Assembly (NCBI GenBank): GCA_040389065.1
Contig: JAZKAR010000023.1
Coordinates: forward strand, 124,001-188,000
Reading direction: 5' to 3'
Length of the DNA: 64,000 nt
Origin: JAZKAR01 sp040389065
GTDB taxonomy: Bacteria; Pseudomonadota; Gammaproteobacteria; Burkholderiales; Casimicrobiaceae
Part shown: positions 25,501-32,075 of the stretch, piece after piece
Layout: each line of letters opens with the position of its first letter
Position numbering within the stretch: the stretch's first letter is position 1
Notes under the pieces: model-generated
Database searches by the model: none
Seen by the model: the letters and a program-made list of their open reading frames with translations, nothing else
What the model was told of the DNA's origin: nothing
Translations under genes and position numbers: made by a program

Positions 25501-28066
25501 CATTACCAAGTTTCAATACACCGGCTGTCACGTTATTTAGCGCAGAACCTGATAGCTCTAAAGCATTTGTATCGGTATTGATCGTATTTGTATTACCACC
25601 AGTAGTGTTAGCCAATGTACCTAGATGAATGGGTATTGACGCATGTGGTAAAAGGCTTACTACGCTAGTACCAGCATTGATCTTACCTAACAGCGACATC
25701 GTATCTGCCTGTAAGGTAACTGCGCCGCCCTCTGAATAAATTAAGGAATTAAAAGGCAGGTAAATCAAAGCATTCGCATCGGTTGTATGAAGAGTAACCG
25801 ATCCACCCTTTGTAAGAATCGGTTGATAGGGTGCAATTGCTATTCCACCTGCCGCGCTAATTTCTACATTACCGTTATTGGTAACAAGCTGCGAATGGAT
25901 CGCAATACCTTGACTACTAGCATTAGAAATAAAAATACCCTGACCGCTGGCAGCCTGTTGCACGGCATACCCTGCATAGCCTCTATCATCCAATGATAAT
26001 GGTGTCACGCTATTACTGATTCGAATCGGCCCATTACCTGTATTTAACGCATGCAAAGAGTTAACTTGAGTATGTATGCTATCGCTATTGGTAGCGCCAC
26101 GCATGCCTGACACAGCAAGCATCGTCAGCTCGTTAGCATATACAGGTTGGGTAGCTTGAGCGGTAATATCGCCCGCCGATACCAACGTGATATTCCCTGC
26201 GTTACTCAAATTTCCTCGTGTATCCAGAGACCCGACAAACGATAAAGAACCGGTTGCAGACCGAGCTGAAATATTTCCCCCTTGCGCTGACACACGAGGC
26301 GTAGTCGTTACACCAACAAGGCTAATATTGCCCGTAGCATCTAATACTACCTGCCCTCCTTCTGTCGTTAATTTACCGGCACTGATAGAAGCAGCCTGAG
26401 GCGCGTTTCCTGTTCCTGTTTGAAGCGTTATCGAGCCTGGCCCTTGCGTTTTAAATTCAAGGTTTGAGGCATCATGACTACTCAATAAATTGATACCGAT
26501 TGATCCGCTAGCGTCTGTTGATGCATTACGCGTTCGCATCGTTAAATTAGAATACATTGGCAGCGTGACGCGATTCGAGAACGAACCGGCTACATTAATA
26601 TAATCCGTCGCTTCTAATACGATATTGGTTCCTGGGGTCATGCCCTCAAGTTCAGATTGATAAATATTAGATACACCTGTACTACTGATGTCGCTGTCTG
26701 AAAAATTAATGGTGCCTGGAGTTTGTGAACCCTGAAACGTTGTCGTGCCATCGGAAACATTTCTTCCATCGCCTGTGCCACCAACAATCGTAATTGTTGC
26801 TGGATCAAGCAGCAGTGTTCCGCCTTTACTGTTCTCTTTATCTGCTTGAGCAGTTACATCTACTTTTGCATGAAAGTCCAGTTGTTTTTTACTTGAGGTT
26901 TCAACAAAACCGCCAGTACCGTTTAGCTTTCCACCTCGCGCTGAAAGGCTGCCATTCACTCGGGTTAACTCATCTGACCAGACAATGATTTTTCCGCCAT
27001 CGCCTTGTTGAATAGCATCGGCCTTGATGATGGCATTTTGATCAACATAGGTGCGGGCGGCATTTTTTATCTCTGCATTTTCACCATGAACATCACCGCC
27101 GATGAGTACCGACCCTCCTCCTGTTTGTCCACTAGCATCAACCTCGGTATCACCAGCAAGCCCTACACGGTTACCCAGAACATGAATCTCTCCACCTTTG
27201 CCTGCACTGGTAGCCAATGTCTTACTTCCCTCTTCAAGCAATGTATCTTTAGTGGCTTTAAATACTATCTTTCCATTTTCGCCCACCACAGCACTATTTG
27301 CATTCACCGTACCGCGCTGCTTGATCAATGCCCCGTAGATTCCTGTTTTGCCGCCTTGCGTAATAATTTGCCCTAAGTTAATCGCTGTGTTTTCTGGCGC
27401 ACTAACCACCACATGCAAATCAGGATTTTTGGAATCCACCAGTTGAACGCTATGCCCCGCTGCTAATAACACTTCACCTTTAGGCGAGTTAATAATGCCG
27501 CTGTTTTCAACATTCGGTGCAATCAGGTATACATGCCCTCCTGTAGGAGTAGTAATCACCCCTTGGTTTTCAAGATTGCCAGCGCTAGCGCCTGCCTTAA
27601 AATGAAGCCGACCTGATAAAAAATCTTCATTACTGATACTTAATGTAGACGCCACCAAACCATTCACATCAATTTGCGCGCCTTGCCCGAACACTACACC
27701 GTTTGGATTAATAAGAAATACGCGCCCATTCGACTGCAGAGCACCCAAAATATGGGAAGGATTTTGGCCTACGATACGATTCAATACACTGCTAGAGCCA
27801 TTTTGCTGTGTGAATCGTGTAATTTCGCCAGGATTAATAGAAAAATTCTGCCAGTTAATAATCGAACCAGGGGAATTAGTAATCGATAAAAGATTGCCCT
27901 GCTTCGAAAAACTGACTTGCCCATTCACCACCTGTGCATCAGCTGGGTTAGCCCATGCCGTGTTAGCGTTAAAACATCCGGCTATCAGTAACGGTAATAG
28001 TTTGCGACGAAAGCTTTTCCACGTTTTTACGTTCAAGGAATCACCACACTCGGCGTTTTTTCTCAT
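22469..28066 (-). CDS. Filamentous haemagglutinin-type TpsA adhesin
   Basis: Large exported protein (1865 residues) of the two-partner secretion pathway, expected to form a beta-helix on the cell surface. Seen: a long signal peptide (RRKLLPLLIAGCFNANTAWA), the TPS domain at about 40-290 with NQNFSINPGEI-like WQNFSINPGEITRF and the NRIVGQNPSHILGALQSNGR/FLINPNGVVFGQGAQ signature, then many beta-helix repeats rich in G, N, S and T (NITLVSAGDI, GNVTLMAGGAI type). Near the C-terminus is a five-fold 19-residue Cys repeat (see 22780-23064), followed by a Ser/Thr/Lys-rich low-complexity tail ending KKMYCN. No toxin domain is visible, so adhesion is more likely than contact inhibition. Secreted by the TpsB encoded just upstream. 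Confidence 0.93.
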   Translation of the reverse strand: MRKNAECGDSLNVKTWKSFRRKLLPLLIAGCFNANTAWANPADAQVVNGQVSFSKQGNLLSITNSPGSIINWQNFSINPGEITRFTQQNGSSSVLNRIVGQNPSHILGALQSNGRVFLINPNGVVFGQGAQIDVNGLVASTLSISNEDFLSGRLHFKAGASAGNLENQGVITTPTGGHVYLIAPNVENSGIINSPKGEVLLAAGHSVQLVDSKNPDLHVVVSAPENTAINLGQIITQGGKTGIYGALIKQRGTVNANSAVVGENGKIVFKATKDTLLEEGSKTLATSAGKGGEIHVLGNRVGLAGDTEVDASGQTGGGSVLIGGDVHGENAEIKNAARTYVDQNAIIKADAIQQGDGGKIIVWSDELTRVNGSLSARGGKLNGTGGFVETSSKKQLDFHAKVDVTAQADKENSKGGTLLLDPATITIVGGTGDGRNVSDGTTTFQGSQTPGTINFSDSDISSTGVSNIYQSELEGMTPGTNIVLEATDYINVAGSFSNRVTLPMYSNLTMRTRNASTDASGSIGINLLSSHDASNLEFKTQGPGSITLQTGTGNAPQAASISAGKLTTEGGQVVLDATGNISLVGVTTTPRVSAQGGNISARSATGSLSFVGSLDTRGNLSNAGNITLVSAGDITAQATQPVYANELTMLAVSGMRGATNSDSIHTQVNSLHALNTGNGPIRISNSVTPLSLDDRGYAGYAVQQAASGQGIFISNASSQGIAIHSQLVTNNGNVEISAAGGIAIAPYQPILTKGGSVTLHTTDANALIYLPFNSLIYSEGGAVTLQADTMSLLGKINAGTSVVSLLPHASIPIHLGTLANTTGGNTNTINTDTNALELSGSALNNVTAGVLKLGNANSGAIDIQSTLSSAPGQALEHISTALHLTSGAAITQQANALIGLPAVSANGATVSLIEANPTGVVSGSSTSGDFQYRSANLLTISNVDNVSGITAPSTATIKLISDSPLGINQTVGSTINTHGGALVVKSMGSILLAENGNEIGKFAADLQPAGSTGSTVKNILKLYSAIDMDIAGPFFEVNGINTHDQDFKLATGPGKTLSIHQPISGGGGRGELQADSLALNNGVSGTLVDIHPATSGRNITVGSSVCNVAPCLNVMNLYQIAAPTIGIGNDEASKGAGDIHVVGITDSNTHAVTDINHGVTTRIGLLSGGNITQEGVIKLQDLGVSAGGLVNLNLNNEVSNLVAETQGGNFSFVNANGLTVTTLSDNVEPYTYSLSGVTTHNGNVSLTARTGDIHINELIDAGAGSVTLTAATGAIAQSISSSGSNSNNSSRIIGSSLSTIAQGGIGHDNALTTQVDTLSATNSGATTDINVTNDKALLALQTIAQSTAGSHGNININTSGKLTLASGNTVSTQAGDIYLKAERDVNLDGAVSSSGGSISVVAGAATLANGAAVSTSSTAISGTTGNLLPKSFSTAYYVPAGVSGTSTPVNESISSSPSPGNLNLNASIQAESGNVTLMAGGAISQNAGRIIGSSLNLIANDGIGNGTPLITEVGALTAANLGANTAIQTPTKTDINITNTGALLLQNIAQNTLGSGGNITIKTTGPLRVASGKTVLADTGNISLQTDNTLTVDGAVQCLSGGAITLEAGVTGSAQNNLLTINGAINTQPATGVAVATSGNVLLKAGDAITINGSISNNVTQQSYLNLPTLTQCITTPTLSGCSSVLPTLSQCTTTPTLMGCSIVLPTVNQCTTTPTLPGCTSVLPTLSQCTTTPTLAGCSVVLPTVSQCTITPTLAGCNTVLPPVQTQVNTPTSPVAVALNSTVTAINSSTVAVTQLAPTNSTPTSTTATAPSSSQQETTSTGSSSTTDKSEKDDASSTKKDAKNTTTETSGAKKNDVAKKMYCN
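22780..23064 (-). repeat. Five tandem 57-bp units coding Cys-paired repeats in TpsA
   Basis: Five units of 19 residues with pattern T-[LV]-x-Q-C-x-x-T-P-T-L-x-G-C-x-x-V-L-P, each with two cysteines nine residues apart. Similar Cys-pair modules are known near the C-terminus of betaproteobacterial TpsA proteins. The paired Cys could form disulfides that block full release or cross-link neighbouring repeats. Slippage at such DNA repeats could vary copy number. Confidence 0.85.
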
Positions 28067-28112
28067 GCTCTTGCTCCTGCACTGGAGGCATTTGTAAAGG
28101 CGGTAGGGATAG

Positions 28113-28244
28113 TAGAAGTTACGACCTTGGGTTCCCTCTGCGTGGGACGCCCCGCGTTATAGCAACTTGCCGTACTGCTTGTACTGTCTGCATTGCTATG
28201 CGGGGCATCCCATGCCTTGATAGAACCCAACGGCGTAACTTCTA
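28113..28244. repeat. Short inverted-repeat element, copy 2 (132 bp), between tpsB and tpsA
   Basis: Ends TAGAAGTTACG at 28113 and its complement at 28244. The arms pair over most of their length (AGAAGTTACG..TTGGGTTC against the other end, and GGGACGCCCCGC against GCGGGGCATCCC), so the RNA can fold into one long imperfect hairpin. The core shares TGTCTGyrTTGCTATGC with copy 3. It fills most of the 208-base gap between the two partner genes. Confidence 0.7.
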
Positions 28245-28274
28245 ATTTAAATAGGTAGATTGTGAAGCTACTAT

Positions 28275-29906
28275 CTAATACGCCAATCCCAAGCGAAAAT
28301 GTACTCGATCACTCCCCTTATTCTTCGTTCCGCCCGCATCGACGACGCGTCCGTAGTCCATTTGCAACGTTAAGTATTTATCCATCACTAATCGCCACCC
28401 TAATCCAACACTACTGATTGAAGCATGCGCTTGTTCGCCAGGAAGCGGATCATTCCGCGAAACGCGTGCAGCATCATAAAATGCCAGCAGCCGGCATTGC
28501 GTAGCCACTTTTTGTACTCCTACACACAGATTAGGCGTGTAGAGTTCAGCTGTTGCCATATGGCCTTTATCATCCGATAGTTCACGCTCTGTAAAACCGC
28601 GCACTGAACTTGCTCCGCCTGCGCCAAATTGCTCACCGGGAACCAAACTATCTGGCGTATATTGCCCGCTAAACCCTAGGCGCACCTGCCAGTTATTCGC
28701 TAAGGCACTACTATAGTTAATCGCGTACCGCAGCAATCGATAGGTTGATGAGGCACCTGAACGAACACGATTAAAATCGGCCTCGCCTCCCCGATCACCA
28801 CCCGGAATATTGCGCATAGCGGTTAATGAAAATGCTGTTTCGCCTGTTGCCAGAGGCCATGAGCCTGCATAACTTACACTGAGAGGATGTACCGTTATAT
28901 CATTGCCCAGCGGTACGCCCTGCAATTGCAAATTATTCTCATACGCTTTGTAATCGAGGCCATAAATCAGCTTCGACTCTAAATTTCCTAGTCGCTTTAA
29001 ATTTTGATTGTAGCGGCTGCCCACCGTGGTACCCTGACCACTCACCTGCAAATTAAATAAACCTGCTGCTACTGACCCTGAATCAACATCTGAATAATTG
29101 GCAAAAAGATCAATCGAATCACCTAATGCATACAAAGGAATATGATAGCCAGCCCCGTAAATACTAACTTTGCTGGGGTTTTCAAGTGCAGTGGTATATT
29201 GCACGCTCAACACATGATCAAGATTTGCCACATTGGCATGCTGATACAAGACGGTAAAACGAGAGTTTCCTGTGCTTTTATTACCGGTATTATCTAGGCT
29301 GGTAGAAAGTCGCCATGCCTTTTCATCAGTGATCTTTAAAACAGCATCGATCTCGCCTTCTTTATCATCGCTTTGTAGATGAAGGCTCGTTTTCTTTGAT
29401 GGGTTTTCATTCGCCATCCTAAGGCTAGTAGATACCTTTTCGATATTAGGCGTCTCACCCTCGCGCAACCCAGGCAGGCTATGGCGGATATTGGCTTCAT
29501 TGAAAACCTGGTTACCCTCTACCTTTACTTTACCAATACGGGTTTCAACCACCTGAAATCGTACAACCCCCTGATTTAGTTCTTGTTCAGGCAATGCCAC
29601 TTGCACAACACTATAACCAAGCTGGTGATAAGCGCCCTCTAGCGCTTCTAAAGCGCGCTGCACATGACCAAAATCACGTTCTTTACCCGTAAAGGGCATT
29701 AAAATGCTATCTATCGTTTGAGTAGAAAGCAATGTATTGCCCACTACTGCAAAGCGCGTAATTTCAAAGTTCTCAATACCGTTTTCAGCACTGTTTGCTA
29801 CTTCGCTCGATAAAAGAAAAAATATCAACGCAGTACGTGTTATCAACCGTACTGCATTAGATTTCCCTGACTTTACATTCTTATTACTATTTAGTATTTT
29901 CATCAT
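28275..29906 (-). CDS. TpsB outer-membrane transporter (ShlB/FhaC/HecB family)
   Basis: Two-partner secretion pore of 543 residues that exports the TpsA encoded downstream. Seen: signal peptide (VRLITRTALIFFLLSSEVANSA), a first POTRA domain (about 47-120: FAVVGNTLLSTQTIDSIL, EGAYHQLGYSVVQVALPEQEL), a second POTRA (about 125-195: VETRIGKVKVEGNQVFNEANIRHSLPGLREGE), then a beta-barrel with the conserved lid-lock motif GASSVRGFTERE (VRGF near residue 434) and a terminal aromatic residue (RLGLAY) for BAM recognition. All hallmark segments are present. Start: tandem ATGs at 29906 and 29903. tpsA follows after 208 bases containing a repeat hairpin, which may tune the TpsB:TpsA ratio. Confidence 0.94.
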   Translation of the reverse strand: MMKILNSNKNVKSGKSNAVRLITRTALIFFLLSSEVANSAENGIENFEITRFAVVGNTLLSTQTIDSILMPFTGKERDFGHVQRALEALEGAYHQLGYSVVQVALPEQELNQGVVRFQVVETRIGKVKVEGNQVFNEANIRHSLPGLREGETPNIEKVSTSLRMANENPSKKTSLHLQSDDKEGEIDAVLKITDEKAWRLSTSLDNTGNKSTGNSRFTVLYQHANVANLDHVLSVQYTTALENPSKVSIYGAGYHIPLYALGDSIDLFANYSDVDSGSVAAGLFNLQVSGQGTTVGSRYNQNLKRLGNLESKLIYGLDYKAYENNLQLQGVPLGNDITVHPLSVSYAGSWPLATGETAFSLTAMRNIPGGDRGGEADFNRVRSGASSTYRLLRYAINYSSALANNWQVRLGFSGQYTPDSLVPGEQFGAGGASSVRGFTERELSDDKGHMATAELYTPNLCVGVQKVATQCRLLAFYDAARVSRNDPLPGEQAHASISSVGLGWRLVMDKYLTLQMDYGRVVDAGGTKNKGSDRVHFRLGLAY

Positions 29907-30203
29907 GCGCTATGCCAGGCTGATTTCCAGCTTGACACTATATCGCAACTTGGTGTATAGACCAAAAAACTTTAAGAGTTAGTTGCATGGCAACAACATA
30001 AGCTTTTATAAATCTCTTAAAAAACAAAGGCAAAGCTGGTTACTAGGCTTTATTTTCATCCTAATCGCTATAGCTCAAATAGTGTTAATCAATCTCTTGT
30101 TTTATCAAACCATACACTGAAATTAAACAAAAACTGCCCTCTCGTGCTAAGCTTTCACACGATGGTTTGCCTATTTTTAAAGGAATACATAAAAAGGAAG
30201 TCT

Positions 30204-30662
30204 ATGCCAAATGCTGATAGTTTTATGAAAATGGCTTTACGCGAAGGTAGAAAAGCGCTTCCTGCCTGTTTGCCGAACCCGCCAGTAGGTTGTGTACTTG
30301 TTAAAAATGGTGAAATTATTGCAACCGGATACACCCAACCGCCCGGCGAGTATCATGCTGAAGCGATGGCTTTATCAACAATTTCTGATGATCTTTCTGA
30401 TGTCACTGCGTATGTCACACTCGAACCATGTTCATTTCATGGGCGCACACCGTCTTGTGCAAAAGCACTAGTAGCGCGTGGTATCAAACGCGTAGTAGTC
30501 GCTATGTTAGACCCTGACCTTCGTAATGCAGGTAAAGGCATTGAGATTTTGCGTGAGGCCGGAATTGAGGTAGAACTAGGCGTCTTAGAACAAGAGGCTT
30601 TTTCTGATCTAAAATCTCATTTAGCATTGGCAGCCAATACTTCTACAACGCTGAATAGTTAA
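30204..30662 (+). CDS. RibD-type deaminase domain protein (stand-alone)
   Basis: A 152-residue zinc-dependent deaminase matching the N-terminal half of RibD, which deaminates diaminohydroxyphosphoribosylaminopyrimidine in riboflavin synthesis. Seen: NPPVGCVLVKNGEIIATGY, the zinc/proton-shuttle HAEAMAL, and the zinc Cys pair in VTLEPCSFHGRTPSCAKAL, then KRVVVAMLDPDLRNAGKGIEILREAGIEV, all diagnostic of RibD rather than cytidine deaminase. The reductase half is missing: the frame ends cleanly after the deaminase domain. Start ATG 30204 is supported by AAAGGAAG just upstream. Either a dedicated RibD deaminase whose reductase is encoded elsewhere, or a paralog serving another pathway. No other rib gene is near. 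Confidence 0.88.
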   Translation: MPNADSFMKMALREGRKALPACLPNPPVGCVLVKNGEIIATGYTQPPGEYHAEAMALSTISDDLSDVTAYVTLEPCSFHGRTPSCAKALVARGIKRVVVAMLDPDLRNAGKGIEILREAGIEVELGVLEQEAFSDLKSHLALAANTSTTLNS

Positions 30663-30697
30663 TGTACTGTTTCGTTTTTCTTTACTAGAGTGCATCG

Positions 30698-30735
30698 TTA
30701 CAAGTTAACGAAAGCAAGCTTTCGTTAACTTGTAA
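30698..30735. terminator. Perfect 17-bp hairpin between convergent genes
   Basis: TTACAAGTTAACGAAAG (30698-30714) is exactly complementary to 30719-30735 with loop CAAG. It lies 36 bases after the deaminase stop and 138 bases after the stop of the opposing gene. No T-run follows, so it may act as a bidirectional terminator or mark a protein-binding dyad (contains GTTAAC in each arm). Confidence 0.5.
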
Positions 30736-30872
30736 TTGGCTTGCAACATGCGCTCTCAGAATCTAACACCGCTAGCTTCTGTCATTAAACTCTAAACTAA
30801 AAATGTTTAACCACATACAAAACCTGATTCTTTAAGCTGAATCTCTTACTTGCACAGTAATATTCGCCACGC

Positions 30873-31481
30873 TTAAACAGGAGTTCGCGCAATCGTAAAC
30901 CACTCTTTCGCTAAAGACAAAGCGGTTGAAGAAGATCTTATTGAAGTTGGTTTTAAGCATGACTCAAATTGTGTGAACAGTTGAGCAATGTTTTCAGCCA
31001 TATTCTTACTAGGTTGCTGTATATACTGATGTATTAAATATAATAAGGTAGCTTGTAAGGTATCAAATACAGGCAGCGGTGCTGAATAATGAGCGTGATG
31101 TATATCTTTTTCTGCATTATTCTGGCTACTTAATTTTTGCCACTGCGGCTCAATATAAGCAATCACTGCAAAAATTTCAGCATCATTGTTACTTAAAGGC
31201 TCAGACAATAAAACTTTTAAATGGCGATCAGTCAATTGAGCAAGTTGTAGAGTAGGTGAAGCACTATATTTGGTCATTAAATACAAAATAACGTTTACCA
31301 TATGCGTATTTAAAACCTTTTCTGAAACACTCTTACTCTCAAGCCCAAAAAACTTAACGCATAAAGCCTTTAAACGAGCGCCCAAAATTTGTTTAAGGTC
31401 GATTTGCATAGTATTCATGGTTATTCTGCTTATCGTTTTATCTAATCCTTCTATCTTAAACAGTAGATGATTAGTGAACAT
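30873..31481 (-). CDS. Unknown protein, probably Fur-regulated
   Basis: Not recognised. A mainly helical, soluble protein of 202 residues (or 181 if ATG 31418, MNTMQIDLKQILGARLK, is used). Features seen: KQILGARLKALCVKFFGLES and NTHMVNVILYLMTKYSASPTLQLAQLTDRHLKVLLS, a HHAHYSAPLP stretch in the middle, and a C-terminal YLIHQYIQQPSKNMAENIAQLFTQF helix. No signal peptide, membrane segment or catalytic motif. A near-consensus Fur box 44 bases upstream of the longer start strongly suggests iron-repressed expression, unlike its neighbours. Candidate roles such as siderophore utilisation or Fe-S rescue are only guesses. Transcribed alone and convergent with the deaminase gene. Confidence 0.6.
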   Translation of the reverse strand: MFTNHLLFKIEGLDKTISRITMNTMQIDLKQILGARLKALCVKFFGLESKSVSEKVLNTHMVNVILYLMTKYSASPTLQLAQLTDRHLKVLLSEPLSNNDAEIFAVIAYIEPQWQKLSSQNNAEKDIHHAHYSAPLPVFDTLQATLLYLIHQYIQQPSKNMAENIAQLFTQFESCLKPTSIRSSSTALSLAKEWFTIARTPV

Positions 31482-31524
31482 TTAATGATACGTGTAGTAG
31501 CAATCTACCACACCCCCCACAAAT

Positions 31525-31543
31525 GTTAATGATAATCATTCTC
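31525..31543. promoter_or_regulatory. Fur box
   Basis: GTTAATGATAATCATTCTC matches the 19-bp Fur consensus GATAATGATAATCATTATC at 17 of 19 positions. It lies just upstream of the unknown gene 30873-31481 and is the best Fur site in the window. Confidence 0.8.
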
Positions 31544-31688
31544 ATTTAAAATGTAAAGGAGTTAATCAGCGAATTATTCACTGGTCATGAAATATATGAT
31601 TTAGATCATTAGAATTAACTGACAACGCAAGCAACTTAATTAGCTCAGCTGGTTACGTGTTTAATTGAAAAGGCTGTTAGGTTTTTTC

Positions 31689-32066
31689 TTATGCCAGTAG
31701 AGCTTTACATTTTGGGCAAATTTTAGGATTGAGAATAAGCCCGCGCTCATATTTAAATCCGCTGCTACCAACTGAAAAACCACTGGTCATTGGTATAGTG
31801 TTGCATTTAGGACATCGATAGTACTTATTAATAGCGTGGGTAATAAACCCTATTGAAAGCATAAACATAAAAAAGCCAGCGAAAACTATGATTGTTTTGC
31901 CAGTGATTTGTTTAATTGAGATTTGCTCAGAGCTAAGCAATTCAACAATACCAATGCCCACTATTCCAATTAAGACCCAAAACCGTATCGCTTGCCAAGT
32001 TCTTCGACGGCTTGCCTTGAAAAGCTTAATAGATACTTTATCTAAATCAGTCACTTTTAAGCCCAC
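31689..32066 (-). CDS. Small membrane protein with C-terminal zinc ribbon
   Basis: A 125-residue protein: a basic N-terminus (KLFKASRRRTW), two membrane helices (about 27-45, FWVLIGIVGIGIVELL; and about 58-80, IIVFAGFFMFMLSIGFITHAI), then a cytoplasmic zinc-ribbon with two CPKC knuckles (YRCPKCNTIP and ICPKCKALL). Function unknown. It starts 9 bases after the stop of the CHASE2 cyclase gene, so it is probably co-transcribed as the last member of that operon. The zinc ribbon may hold a structural metal or bind a partner. Confidence 0.72.
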   Translation of the reverse strand: MGLKVTDLDKVSIKLFKASRRRTWQAIRFWVLIGIVGIGIVELLSSEQISIKQITGKTIIVFAGFFMFMLSIGFITHAINKYYRCPKCNTIPMTSGFSVGSSGFKYERGLILNPKICPKCKALLA

Positions 32067-32075
32067 CCTAACATA

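Noticed and set aside
22469..28066. tpsA as a contact-dependent inhibition CdiA toxin
   Set aside because: No VENN-type motif or C-terminal toxin domain and no immunity gene follows; the end is Cys repeats and a low-complexity tail.
31631..31700. Possible tRNA gene at the D-arm-like sequence
   Set aside because: No acceptor stem pairing, anticodon arm or T-loop follows, so it cannot be an intact tRNA.
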